Under the pieces are notes generated by a model. The model did not search any database, was not told the DNA's origin, and was given only the letters and a program-made list of their open reading frames with translations. DNA of 64,000 nucleotides from Cafeteria roenbergensis (taxonomy: Eukaryota > Sar > Bigyra > Bicosoecida > Cafeteriaceae), in assembly GCA_008330645.1 (NCBI GenBank), contig VLTN01000001.1, forward strand, positions 744,001 through 808,000, written 5' to 3'. Shown in pieces: positions 29,801 through 38,688 of this stretch. The position numbers and the translations under genes were made by a program. Position 1 is the first letter of the stretch; the number at the start of each line of letters is the position of its first letter.

Positions 29801-32800
29801 GGTGGCCCTCCCATGGACGGCAACAGCGCCACCGGGGTGTTTGCTCCCAGCGAGCTCGCCTCCTCTGTGGACGGCAGCGTGGCGCCGCTCGTGCAGCGCG
29901 AAGCGGCCATCGAGCTAACGCCGCGAGCAGCGTCGGGCGCCCCTGGCGACGGCGCGGCCGCCGGCGCAGCCCCCTCGGCCTCGCTGCCTTGGACCCACGC
30001 CGCGCTGCCTTGCGCGGACGAGGCGAGCGCCAGCCCCACAGAGCAGGGCACGGTCCAGTGGATGGCGCCCGAGGTGGTGGCTGGCAGCGTGCGCGGCCGC
30101 CAGTGGCTTGCCGCGGACGTCTGGTCGGTCGGCTGCACTGTCGTCGAGATGCTGAGCGGGAAGCCGCTATGGGACGACGCGGACAACGCCGCCTCCGTCA
30201 TGATGGCCATCGCGTCGAGGGACGCGATCAAGACGGCAAAGCGGCGCCTGCGAGGCAGGGCCTCGCCGCGCGCAGTCGCCTTCGTGGCCAAGTGCCTCGT
30301 CGCCGACCTCGCCTCCCGGCCGACCGTGGCCGACCTGCTCCGCGACCCGTTTGCGGCAAAGGCGGGCATCCCCCCGTCGCTTGCCGGCGTTGGACCCTAC
30401 CCTGCGTCGCTCACCCCCTCGCAGTCGGCTGGGTCCTCGATGCTCGCCTCCCGCGTTCGAGGCGTGGCGGGCACCGCGCCGGGCTCCTGCGCCTCTCATG
30501 GAAGCCTGGGCACCGTGGCTGGGGTCCAGCAGGGGATCCACGCGCCCCCGGGCGGTCGGTGGCGCGGCGCGGCTCATGCCTGGCTTCGCCTTCTGACCCA
30601 GGCGGAGGCCGAAGCAGCGACCGCTTGCGCTGCCTCTGCCGCGGCCGCGGCCGCGGCCTTCGGCCCCGCAGCGACAGCACCGCGAGCCGCCACAGCTGCA
30701 TGCGCGACGATGAGCCCGGGCGCCACAATTCAGGCGGTGTCCCTGGGCGTCCGGCCGCTGGTGCTGCTGGCGGAGAGTCTCCCGCTGCCCCTCTTGCTGG
30801 CACCAGCGGCAGCCTGCGAGGAGGGCAGCGGCCGGATCCGGGCGCTGCTGCAAGCCGTGGTCGCCGCAGCACCGGTGTGCCAGCTCTTGCTCTCCAGCAG
30901 GCCGCACTCTGCAGTGGCTGCGCACCCGCTTGCAGCGCTGGCGGCCTCTGCGGCGGCTGGAATGGCCGTGCCTCCCCTGCCTGCCCTCACGCCGACCTTG
31001 GGCCGCTCGGTAAGCTTTGGCGGCGCCGAGAGCGGGGTCGCCCCCCTGGTCGCAGCGGGGTCTGCCCACGCCGCGACCGACCTCACCGAGGCGCGCGCTC
31101 TGGCCGGCTGGCACAGGGAGGCGCGCCGGCGGCGCATGTTCCTGCTCGCGCGCCTGCTGGGCACCCCCCCGGAGGCCAGGCAGGCGATGCGGGCGGCTGA
31201 GCCACACTCCCCCGATCGGCGCCGGCCAGGCTCGTCGTCGAGGTCTGCGGGCGAGGGCACCGTTCGTCGCCCGCGCACCGCGGACGCCGCGGCCACGAGC
31301 TCTGCCGCCCGCCTCTTCGGCTCCGAGGCTCCGTCCTCGGGGGGCTCCCCGCGGCGCGCCGGCCAGTCGTCGGGCTCGCGCTCAGCGAGGGGGGCGTCGC
31401 CTGGCCAGTTCCGGCCCAGGAGCGGCAACGTGGCTGCAGGCGCCGCCCACGGCCACCACCTGGCCCTCGGCCCCGCGCGCAGCAGCCTGCCGCTGCTGGA
31501 GCCGCCCTCCCGGCTCGAGCGGGAGTTGAGCCGTGCCGAGGCCATCCAGGCAGCGCGCGCGCTGGCGGTTCACCTGGAGTGCGCCGTTGCAAGCCTCTAC
31601 GGCTCGCTCTCTCGCGCCCGGCGGCTGCACGGGCACTGGGCCGTCGCAGGGGCGGGCCCGCAGCAGGAGGGCTCTGGAAGAATCGTGCTTGCGGCCGCAG
31701 CGCCCGGTCCCACCGGGTGGTCCGCCGACCCGCGGTCCCCCGACGAGGGCGAGGCGCCGTCAGCCGAGGGCAGTGGGCACGGGGAGGGCGAGCCGGGCAG
31801 CGGATCTGCTGTTGGCGCAGGGGAGGGGCCTCCTGACCCCGCCGGCATCGCGGCCGTGTTCGGGCGGGCGGCGTGGTTCGCCAGGCGCCTGCTCGCCAGT
31901 GCAGGGTCGCTGGCTCTGCCCACGAGTGTGGCGGACAGCGATGCCCACGACGGGCCGCTGGCTGTCTTTGGGGGCGGCGATGCCGCCGAGGCGTTGCCTG
32001 GCTCCGGCTGGGACGCGGGGTGCGATGTGACGGGAGGGGCCGGCCACGGTCTCGTCGACCCGTCGCTGGCCACGGGGCCGGACGACTGGGTGGCACCCAG
32101 CCCTGGGCACGCTGCCGCCCCGAGCGTGGACCGCGGCCGAGGCGTCCTCGACGAGGACAGCGACCACGACGACGCCGCCAGCGCGGCTGCGGCGCAGGCG
32201 GCGGCGGCGTCGCACTTCGGGCCGGGCGGCGGGGGGCCTGATTCTTCTGGCACGGCGCCGGCTCTCCCGGCACCGCCAGTGCGGCCGCCCGGTGCGGCCG
32301 TGATTGCGGCATCGGCTCTTCAGCTTGTGGCCGGGGGTGGCCGTCCTGGCTCTGCCGCCGGCTCTGCCGCGGGGTCGGCGTCGGCCGGAACGCCTGGCTG
32401 GGCGAGTCGGGCAGGCGACTCGGTGGGCAGGGCGGGCGGTTTCGGGTCCAGCCCCGCAGGCAGCGCAAGCAGCGGGAGCGATCGGCACGGGTTCTTCGCA
32501 TCGCCGGGCAGGCAGAGGGGCGGCGCTTCGGGTCAGCGAGGGAGCGCAGGCGAGCGGGCGGCGACCCCACCCAGGGGCCCGCGAGCCGGAGCCCGGGCCA
32601 GCCTCGCGCCGGGAGGGTCGTCCACGTGGCGAGATGTGGCGCCGGCTGTGGCGTGGGAGCTGGCACTGGCCAGCAGCTGGCCAGACGCTGCAACGCTGGC
32701 GCCACTGCTGGCCATGGCCCAGGCCACCGACGCTGCAAGGGAGCGCGCGGCCGAGGCGGCGGCGAGAAGGTTCGCGCCAGCCCCCGCCCCAGCGTCGGCG

Positions 32801-35605
32801 CGGAGTCTGGTGGCTGCGCTCAGCCCTGCCTCTGCAGCTGCGGCGGCGGCGGCAGAGGAGGCGGATGAGGCTGCCTCGGCGGCCACCGGGGCGTCCGTCC
32901 GCCTCCTCTCCAGCGCAAGAAGCGCGTTGCTGGGAGGGGCCTCTGACGGCCTGCACTCTTCCGCGCCGCTCGCAGCGGCTGGCGGAGATGCGCTCGAGGC
33001 TCTGGAGCAGGTGGAGGCTGCCACGCGGGCCGCAGCCGCCTCCGCCGGCGGTCCGGGTGCCTCTGGCGACGCCGGCGGTGGGGCCAGCGCCGGCGCTAGC
33101 GGCGACGGCGACGGTGTGGAGGGCGACGGTGTGGAGGGCGAGGCCGGCGCCGCGGCCTCGGCCTCGCGTGGCGAGCGGACCGAGGACGTGGCCTCGCTAC
33201 GCCGGGCAGGGCTGGCGCTGCTATGGCTCGAGCGGGCCAGGGCGCACGCGGAGGCGCGCCGGCAGGCGGGCCGGTGGCTGGCCGAGGAGGCGGGGCAGGC
33301 GAGCGCCGCACGCGCTGGAAGGGCATGGCGCGGGGCTCCGGACGCCGGGGGAGAGGCGCTGTCGGCGGAGGGGGCGCGCAACGGCCGGCTGAGCGGCCGC
33401 GCTGCCGACGACAGGGCACCTGCCGACAGCCAAGCCGGTGGTCGCGGCTGCGCTGCCGAGGAGGAGGGTGAGACTCCGACCGATGTGCTGCTGGACGTCG
33501 ACCACGTGGCCGATCTGCTTGGTGCGGGCGCGAGCGCGCGGGAGGCCACAGGCGCCGACGTCGTGCGGGTGTGCCTGACGCGGGCAGGCACGTCGGCCCT
33601 TGCCAGGGCCGTGCTCGCCGCAGACGGCGGCGCAGCCGGCGACGTCCGAGCGGATGTTGGCCTCGCGGCCAGCAGCTGCAACGACGACGGCGGCAGCAGC
33701 GGCAGCGGAGACGCAATGGCACAGGCTGCGGACGACGTCTCCGCCGTCGTCCGCCATGGGGTCGCGGCATCCAGCGCAGGCCGGCCGCCAGCCCCAGGCT
33801 GCGTTTGGCTGCGGCTCCCACTTGCGTCGCGCCTGGGCTCGGCGCCCTTGCCAGCGTCGCCGCGCCAGGCAACCTTGGCGGAAAGCTCCGCCGCTTCGGG
33901 TCCAGGGGCCGAAGCGGCGGAGTGGCAGAGCGCCAGGCAGCTGCACCTTGCGCTGGCAGGGCTGCCGGTCCGGGCGGTGGCCGGAGCCACCCCCCACCCC
34001 TGGGTCCAGCCCGCCAGCAGCGGGTCCGCCCAGTTTCGCATCAGCCCTCCCGAGTCTCTGACCGCGGCGGTCGCGTCGCTCTACCCGTTGTCGGTCCCCA
34101 GCGCTGCCGCTCTCGCGTGGGCTGTGTCTCTGCACCTTGAGCGAGTCGTGAGGGCAGCAGAGGCGGCTCTTGCGAGGGTGCGCGTCGCCCTTGCCGCCCT
34201 GCGGGCCGCCAACGCGCCGCCGCTCCGCCGAGCGGCTCGCCTGAACCGCCACGGGCCCTCCGGCTCGCTCATTCAGTGGGCAGAGCTAGCTCTGCCGGGG
34301 CTTGTGGCGGCTCTGGCTCCAGGAGCGCTTGCGCTGGCGCTCGCCGCCCGGGCCCTTGGACCGGCAGGGCGTGCGCTCCCGGGCGCTGACGACGGTGGGG
34401 CGGCTGCAGAGCGCAAGGCGCTGGGCGGGCTGCTGCTCGCGGAGTCGCTGAAGCAAGGGGCGGCGTGGCGTATCCGGGGCATGGTGTCATCAGCGCGCCC
34501 GGGGTCACAGGGTGCCGGTGGGGCTGACGACCCGGGTGGGGACGAGGCGGCGAGCGCGGCGGAAGGGGAAGGGGGCGAGGAAGAAGAGGGCGATGGCGGA
34601 GAGGAGGGCGCGGGTGCGGGTGAGGATGCGGACGCGGGGGGCGAGGGCGAGGAGACAGGGGCGTCCGTTGACGCCGGCGGCACTGTGTCGGCGGCTGAGC
34701 GCGCTGGCGGAGCGGGTGCTGTTGCCGGTGGTGACGGTGACTTCTGCGAAGCGGGGGGCGGGGCGGGCGCAGCGGCCGATAGAGCGGCTGGCGCTGTCCA
34801 GGGCGCTCCGCCTTGGCCCAATGCGGCTCCTCCGTCGCGAGGCGGAGAACCGGCCAATGCAGCGCCGGCCGGCCAGGCCCAGGGCGGGCGAGCGGGCCCG
34901 CCGACTGGCCAAGGGCAGGAGCAGGCGGAGTGGGGGGCGCGCGCGGACGCGGGCGAGGGGGCGGGCAGCGGTGACCAGGGCGCTGACGGCCAGGCCGGCT
35001 CTGGGTGGGGGGATGAGTACGCGGGCAGGGGCGGCGCGGCGGGCGAGGGCGGGGGCTGGTGGGGCGCCGAGGGGGAGGAGCAGGGTGCGGACGAGGAGCA
35101 GACCCTGCTTCCGGGGCAGACTGAGGACGAGGATGCAGGTGGCCAGGGTGGCGGCTGGCCGGGGGCGGCCGCCGCCGAGGTGCCGGGGGAAGAGGAGGAC
35201 CCTGCCGAGGCAAGCTGGGACGACCAGGGCAGCGGCTGGGAGCAAGGGGCCGGCGCAGCCGCCAGCGCGAGGGGCGCATGGGAGGGCGAGGTCGGGTACG
35301 CGGACGCAGGCACCAGCGCCGCGGAGAACTGGGAGGCTGCCACTGGCGAGGCCGAGTGGGTTCGCGCGCTGTCCGACTACATGGCGCAGGGTGAGGGCGA
35401 GATGAGCATCGAGGAGGGAGAGCGGCTCCGTGTGCTGCGCAAGGACCCGTCGGGGTGGTGGGAGGGCCAGTCAGAGGACGGCAACCGCGTCGGCTGGTTC
35501 CCGAGCAACTACTGCGTCCGCATGTACGAGCTCTTCACGATCCAGGAGGGCGACACGCCCCGATCGGAAATGAGTCACACCGCGCGCAGTGTCGTGCGCA
35601 TGTAG
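26861..35605 (+). CDS. MSP-domain / STE11 (MEKK)-type kinase / SH3 protein, about 2,737 residues
   Basis: Exons 26861-27032, 27285-29113 and 29393-35605. Residues about 62-200 match a major sperm protein (VAP-like) domain: LLLTNPHSTGRTIAFKVKT, YRVGPSLGILSPGQ and CKDKFLVMSV. The kinase domain starts near residue 559 with a Gly-rich loop (LGRGISGHVHVG), AVK lysine 639, RALRHPNI|VRYLG, HRDVKGAN (Asp737), DFG (755) and APE (892). This is the MAP3K/STE11 pattern, so it likely phosphorylates a MAP2K. A poorly conserved 1,700-residue Ala/Gly/Ser-rich region follows, becoming acidic before an SH3 domain at about 2655-2717 (ALSDYMAQGEGEMSIEEGE, GWWEGQ, GWFPSNYC). The activation segment carries an insert of roughly 110 residues. 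Both introns are multiples of three without stops, so they can be missed. An alternative acceptor for exon 2 is at 27294. Confidence 0.85.
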   Translation: MDDPPVQPSVPASPTAHLSLPAAPGMQPHHRKGKSSTRRAHKQPLLSMAPESQLAFPRESQLRRCRRPESAICVPNAAEQPRLGANARGAPCLAVCWSGADENAGHAARCARLPRAAKGAPDSASPRLCKPALPPPPHATAVGPDVRSEARLLLTNPHSTGRTIAFKVKTNAASKYRVGPSLGILSPGQTASVRVLMSREASLALLGEGEGGSSQPLPCKDKFLVMSVSLHQEDLVALGVSHGGAGGSGGADPSPVGGAPGGSASLSALWGKRDWKGRARQAKLTVRVYRPTDVSDDDSEDDGGSVAGGRAGVAGAEPRRRASAGAWEPLAADEAGLAGSISRAASPSMRRGGSDGSSRREDGLGAEEDCTLAGHVSSVGAADDLPPAGASGSRPPRIRRTPSLSTGKQRPQAMVGVGDLDAPASPPASVAAGAGAGGAGGAGGAGGACGGVGPPMAASPTPHTPASARGRTRLSRTSSVGRRQGPPALLSPGTPGGRSHGWPAPGGQGAVMGGAGHAGGGAGADGLPVGSRVANGRGGAGGALPASPAAGLPPLAVGAVMAGRPMGGRDQTLTGRSAGGPALSLALSARSGASFGSYQSATTGGRSYGSVALDMGAGTVAPAELFAEGGFASVPKEGLPAMDGFAWRAGPELGRGISGHVHVGLRLGGKGPRGSMTADGAMPPPDSEAGAEEGAPREGPGAPDEQGAPSQLLQAQASLIAVKMVEVTTVGEQRSLEREIRVLRALRHPNIVSLRWREGWQGGERASAGCPRRGRADGVARRRAAAAAQAAAGAWIAFAAARWGRCELRRHLSELCSASASASAETPHRASGPFSRPAPCPPTQVRYLGTESVGPTRSSPLPAVRIYMEFATAGSVAHLVKQFGPLPEPAAASLARQLLEALAYCHAAGIAHRDVKGANVLVTHAGVAKLGDFGACKLLPPDSKPSPSSAAAAGGAGSVAPAAPPPAGADGPGGGSWDGPGGPPMDGNSATGVFAPSELASSVDGSVAPLVQREAAIELTPRAASGAPGDGAAAGAAPSASLPWTHAALPCADEASASPTEQGTVQWMAPEVVAGSVRGRQWLAADVWSVGCTVVEMLSGKPLWDDADNAASVMMAIASRDAIKTAKRRLRGRASPRAVAFVAKCLVADLASRPTVADLLRDPFAAKAGIPPSLAGVGPYPASLTPSQSAGSSMLASRVRGVAGTAPGSCASHGSLGTVAGVQQGIHAPPGGRWRGAAHAWLRLLTQAEAEAATACAASAAAAAAAFGPAATAPRAATAACATMSPGATIQAVSLGVRPLVLLAESLPLPLLLAPAAACEEGSGRIRALLQAVVAAAPVCQLLLSSRPHSAVAAHPLAALAASAAAGMAVPPLPALTPTLGRSVSFGGAESGVAPLVAAGSAHAATDLTEARALAGWHREARRRRMFLLARLLGTPPEARQAMRAAEPHSPDRRRPGSSSRSAGEGTVRRPRTADAAATSSAARLFGSEAPSSGGSPRRAGQSSGSRSARGASPGQFRPRSGNVAAGAAHGHHLALGPARSSLPLLEPPSRLERELSRAEAIQAARALAVHLECAVASLYGSLSRARRLHGHWAVAGAGPQQEGSGRIVLAAAAPGPTGWSADPRSPDEGEAPSAEGSGHGEGEPGSGSAVGAGEGPPDPAGIAAVFGRAAWFARRLLASAGSLALPTSVADSDAHDGPLAVFGGGDAAEALPGSGWDAGCDVTGGAGHGLVDPSLATGPDDWVAPSPGHAAAPSVDRGRGVLDEDSDHDDAASAAAAQAAAASHFGPGGGGPDSSGTAPALPAPPVRPPGAAVIAASALQLVAGGGRPGSAAGSAAGSASAGTPGWASRAGDSVGRAGGFGSSPAGSASSGSDRHGFFASPGRQRGGASGQRGSAGERAATPPRGPRAGARASLAPGGSSTWRDVAPAVAWELALASSWPDAATLAPLLAMAQATDAARERAAEAAARRFAPAPAPASARSLVAALSPASAAAAAAAEEADEAASAATGASVRLLSSARSALLGGASDGLHSSAPLAAAGGDALEALEQVEAATRAAAASAGGPGASGDAGGGASAGASGDGDGVEGDGVEGEAGAAASASRGERTEDVASLRRAGLALLWLERARAHAEARRQAGRWLAEEAGQASAARAGRAWRGAPDAGGEALSAEGARNGRLSGRAADDRAPADSQAGGRGCAAEEEGETPTDVLLDVDHVADLLGAGASAREATGADVVRVCLTRAGTSALARAVLAADGGAAGDVRADVGLAASSCNDDGGSSGSGDAMAQAADDVSAVVRHGVAASSAGRPPAPGCVWLRLPLASRLGSAPLPASPRQATLAESSAASGPGAEAAEWQSARQLHLALAGLPVRAVAGATPHPWVQPASSGSAQFRISPPESLTAAVASLYPLSVPSAAALAWAVSLHLERVVRAAEAALARVRVALAALRAANAPPLRRAARLNRHGPSGSLIQWAELALPGLVAALAPGALALALAARALGPAGRALPGADDGGAAAERKALGGLLLAESLKQGAAWRIRGMVSSARPGSQGAGGADDPGGDEAASAAEGEGGEEEEGDGGEEGAGAGEDADAGGEGEETGASVDAGGTVSAAERAGGAGAVAGGDGDFCEAGGGAGAAADRAAGAVQGAPPWPNAAPPSRGGEPANAAPAGQAQGGRAGPPTGQGQEQAEWGARADAGEGAGSGDQGADGQAGSGWGDEYAGRGGAAGEGGGWWGAEGEEQGADEEQTLLPGQTEDEDAGGQGGGWPGAAAAEVPGEEEDPAEASWDDQGSGWEQGAGAAASARGAWEGEVGYADAGTSAAENWEAATGEAEWVRALSDYMAQGEGEMSIEEGERLRVLRKDPSGWWEGQSEDGNRVGWFPSNYCVRMYELFTIQEGDTPRSEMSHTARSVVRM
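28163..28204 (+). repeat. G-rich GGGGCGGGC minisatellite inside the kinase gene
   Basis: A 9-base unit repeats about four times, giving Gly/Ala repeats in the protein. The run of GGG and GGGG blocks spaced by single C is a strong candidate for a G-quadruplex on the coding strand. It lies in the disordered stretch between the MSP and kinase domains. Confidence 0.75.
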
Positions 35606-35833
35606 GCCGCTGTCGCGGCCCGGGGGGGGGGGGCGCTTGCGGCTTGGTTGAGCTGAGGGCCGCGTTCGGGGCAGCAGCATTTGCGCGCCGCTTGAATTGT
35701 CGAGCAATCGTGTTGCACTTGGGGCAAAAAATGGAACCGCGGCCACCGCACCGCACCTCTCCCAAGCAGCTTCTGCTCGCTCACCCCTCGCCGGCTTGCC
35801 GAGCCGGCTGCGGGCTGCACATTCGCACGTGCC

Positions 35834-37273
35834 ATGGCCGCCGCTCGTGCGACCGAGAACTGGGCGAAGGACATTCAGACGCGCGCGGACATCTCGGCAT
35901 TCCGACGCGCGGCCTTGGAGCTGTGCGCGCGCGTCCCGCGCGGCAGCGTTGTGACGTACCAGGCTCTTGCCGACGCGACGGCGAAGGCGACAGGGGCTCC
36001 AAAGTCGTCCGCCCGGGCGGCGGGCGGGGCGATGAGGCACAACCCCTTCGCCCCCTCGGTCCCGTGCCACCGCGTCGTCACCACGTCGCTGAAGCTCGGC
36101 GGATTCTCGGGCAGCAGCGACCCGGACGGACCCAACCTGGGCCGGAAGACAGCGCTGCTCCTGGAGGAAGGCGTGGGCATGGATGCCGTGAAGCGCACGG
36201 TGGACGCTGGCGCCTTGTACAGGTTCACCGAAGCAGACATTGCCCACGCCGCCAAGGCATGGGCCGCCCACACCGCGTTTTTGGAGGAGCACAAGGCGCC
36301 CAGCGGCTCCAAGCGCCCACGCGCGTCGTCGCCTGCGCCGGCCCCAGCGGAGAAGCGCACTTGTTCCGATGGCGCCGCCGCCGCCGCCGACGCAACCGGC
36401 CGGGTGCCGGGCCACTTCTCGAGTCCGGCAGCCCTGCGCGCGGCCTGCTCCTCCGGCGCCTTCACGGGGCAGACGGCGGGCCAGTGCCCGGGCTATGCTC
36501 AGGCCAACCTGGTGATCGTGCCTGCAGCCTTCGCCGACGACTTCGCGCTCTTCTGCGAGCGAAACCCGAAGCCCTGCCCGCTCCTGGAGCAGCTGGCCGC
36601 GGGGGACCCTGTGAGCCGCTCCATGGCCCCCGGGGCGGACATCCGCACCGCCCTGCCGCGCTACCGCATCTGGCGCGACGGCGTGCTGGCAGGGGAGGCT
36701 GATTCCGCGGAAGCCGCCTGGGCGGAAATGGCCGCGATGGAGGCAGGGGCAGATCGAGGTGCCGCCCGCGACGCCTCTGCTGCCGACGCCGCCGCGGCTG
36801 CGCGTGGGGGCCCTGTGGCCTTCCTGCTGGGCTGCTCCTTCAGCTTCGAGGAGGCCATGGAGAAGGCCGGCCTGCCCGTGCGCCACGTGCAGGAGGGAAG
36901 GAATGTGCCCATGTTCGCGACAACTATCGAAACCAAGCGAGCAGGTCGCTTTCACGGCGGCATGGTCGTCAGCATGCGGCCGATGACGTCAGCGCAGGCC
37001 GAGGAGGCCGCGCGCGTGACCGGGCGCTTCGCGCGTGTGCACGGCGCGCCGGTGCATTCGGGGGACCCCGCTGCGATCGGGGTCAAGGACGTTTCCAAGC
37101 CAGACTTTGGGGAGGCAGTCACGGTGAAGGAGGGCGAGATCCCCGTCTTCTGGGCTTGCGGCGTGACCCCGCAGCTCGCGTTGCAACAGGCCCGGCTGCC
37201 CCTAGCCATCACGCACAGCCCGGGGCACATGCTCGTGCTGGACAGCCGGAACGAGGACCTGGCGACTGCTTGA
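35834..37273 (+). CDS. O6-methylguanine-DNA alkyltransferase domain fused to DUF1445 (D-glutamate cyclase-like) domain
   Basis: Single exon, 479 residues. Residues about 14-125 are the DNA-binding/alkyl-acceptor domain of MGMT: RGSVVTYQALA, ARAAGGAMRHNPFAP with the arginine finger, the acceptor cysteine in VPCHRVV, and GGFSGS ... RKTALLLEEG. The N-terminal half of full MGMT is missing. After a Pro/Ala linker (150-190), residues about 195-475 match DUF1445: AFTGQTAGQCPGYAQANLVIVP, NPKPCPLLE, DIRTALPRYRIWRDG, AFLLGCSFSFEEA, RNVPMFATTIET, VVSMRP, VHGAPVHSGDP and VFWACGVTPQ. DUF1445 proteins include bacterial putative hydro-lyases and the N-terminal part of mitochondrial D-glutamate cyclase. Both halves keep family core motifs. 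No internal splice signal is needed. The pairing has no obvious pathway logic. Confidence 0.9.
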   Translation: MAAARATENWAKDIQTRADISAFRRAALELCARVPRGSVVTYQALADATAKATGAPKSSARAAGGAMRHNPFAPSVPCHRVVTTSLKLGGFSGSSDPDGPNLGRKTALLLEEGVGMDAVKRTVDAGALYRFTEADIAHAAKAWAAHTAFLEEHKAPSGSKRPRASSPAPAPAEKRTCSDGAAAAADATGRVPGHFSSPAALRAACSSGAFTGQTAGQCPGYAQANLVIVPAAFADDFALFCERNPKPCPLLEQLAAGDPVSRSMAPGADIRTALPRYRIWRDGVLAGEADSAEAAWAEMAAMEAGADRGAARDASAADAAAAARGGPVAFLLGCSFSFEEAMEKAGLPVRHVQEGRNVPMFATTIETKRAGRFHGGMVVSMRPMTSAQAEEAARVTGRFARVHGAPVHSGDPAAIGVKDVSKPDFGEAVTVKEGEIPVFWACGVTPQLALQQARLPLAITHSPGHMLVLDSRNEDLATA

Positions 37274-37384
37274 GTGGACGGCGCAATTGCAAAGCGTGGC
37301 CTCTGGCACGCAAGTCTCGAAATGTCCGCGCTGCTCAACCGACACTCCCTCGCACGAGCGGCCGCGCCTCACGTGACCACTCGG

Positions 37385-38459
37385 TCAAAAGTCCATCACT
37401 TCCGTCTGCATTCCGCATCGTTTGCAGGTCTGAACCGACGATGCGCGCTCCGCGTCCCACTTGGCGTCGCAAAAATCGTGTCCGACTTTGGCGCAGCCCT
37501 GCAGGCCGCGGTCGTCGGCCTCAAAAACGACCGCGCCGACCTGCTCTCCCGGGCTCGCGGGGGGACTGGCCGCCCCCGCAGCCGCATCGCTCGCCTTGCG
37601 GCGGCCGAGGAGCGACGGAGGCAGCTCGAGCAAGCTCGCCGGTGAGGCGCTGGCGCTGCCGCCGGGCCCAGCGGTTGAGCCCCGCCCCTCCCCCCCACCA
37701 CTTTCCCCCTCCTCGTCGCTGCCGCCGGGCAGAACCAAGGGACCGGTCTCATCGTCGTCGTCATCGCCGTCGTCGCCATCGCCGTCGTCAGCGTGCCGAG
37801 GTCCGGCCCGTGGCGCGCAAACGACTGGGCGTGCGCCCTCACCACCCGCCTCCCCGACAATGTCCAGACCGATCGCCGCGCCGAGGGCAACGGCTGTGGA
37901 TGGCGCCTCCGATGCGCGGCGTGCGCCCTTTCCCCGAGCGGTGCCGCGCCTCACCTGCACTCGCGCCAGGCGCCGCCGGTGGTGCTCGGCCTCCAGACCT
38001 TCCGGCCCGCCCCACTTGGCGTAGGCCTTCTCTCTCTGCGGGCAGCGGGGAGGAGGCGCCGGAACGCGGCTTGGGAGTGGAGGCGGGAGGGGGGCGTTGC
38101 TGCGACTCAGCAGAGTGCCTCCGAGGCTCCACCGAGGAGGAGCAAGGGCTTCGGGAGCGGGGCTGCCTCACGAGCTGCTTGAGCAAATAGAGCCGCATAT
38201 CCCGAAAGCGGGTGTTTCGAGGGTTGGGCTTGAGCTCCGAGGGAATCACGGCGAGGTCGCTGTCAGAGAGCAAGTACTCGGCTTTCGCTGTGGTTTTGGT
38301 GACGGTCCGAAATCCGTCCGTCTCGCGAACGCAGGCGCGGCACACACGCTCGCCGAACTTGTCCATAATTGCCTGTATGTACGTGGCTGACCCGCACCCG
38401 GCGCAGCCAGTCTCCCGGCTGCCGTCCGCTTGCGAGCCGAGCGGCGGAGCTACCTGCAT
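37385..38459 (-). CDS. XPA: XPA-like nucleotide-excision-repair protein
   Basis: Exon 1 38459-38172, exon 2 from 38035 to 37385; the intron is 136 bases and phase 0. The product is about 312 residues. Exon 1 carries the XPA zinc finger C19-x2-C22-x17-C40-x2-C43, the same spacing as human XPA, then TTAKAEYLLSDSDL and NTRFRDMRLYLLKQL. Exon 2 continues EKAYAKWGGPEGLEAEHHRRRLARVQ and ends with GHDFCDAKW...QTCKRCGMQTEVMDF, like the conserved XPA C-terminus. XPA checks damage and positions TFIIH and RPA. After ARVQ the text CAG|GTGAGG is a good donor, so the acidic Asp/Gly stretch at 37690-37800 may be an intron; the frame stays open through it. The N-terminus before the zinc finger is only 18 residues, shorter than usual. 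Confidence 0.85.
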
Positions 38460-38688
38460 GGCAGCCCGCCAGCCCTGGCACCGCCAGGAAGGCTCACAGC
38501 GCGAGCCGGCAACCTCCCAAGCTTCGCGGGAACGCCTTGCCCCTCCCGAGGCGCGGCTGCTCGCCGGCCGGCTGCGGAGTGACTTGCTGCATGGCTCTGC
38601 GCAGAGGTCGCAAGGAAATCGAAATTCAAGCCTTGCCGCCGCGCCCGGTCGCACTCTTCCGGGCAAAGCCCCGGGCCCCAGGTTGGTC
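38460..38688. promoter_or_regulatory. Divergent promoter interval, XPA / TLC gene
   Basis: 229 bases separate the two start codons. No CCAAT or TATA-like word is evident. The XPA frame stays open into it, so the XPA start could lie further upstream. Confidence 0.35.
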
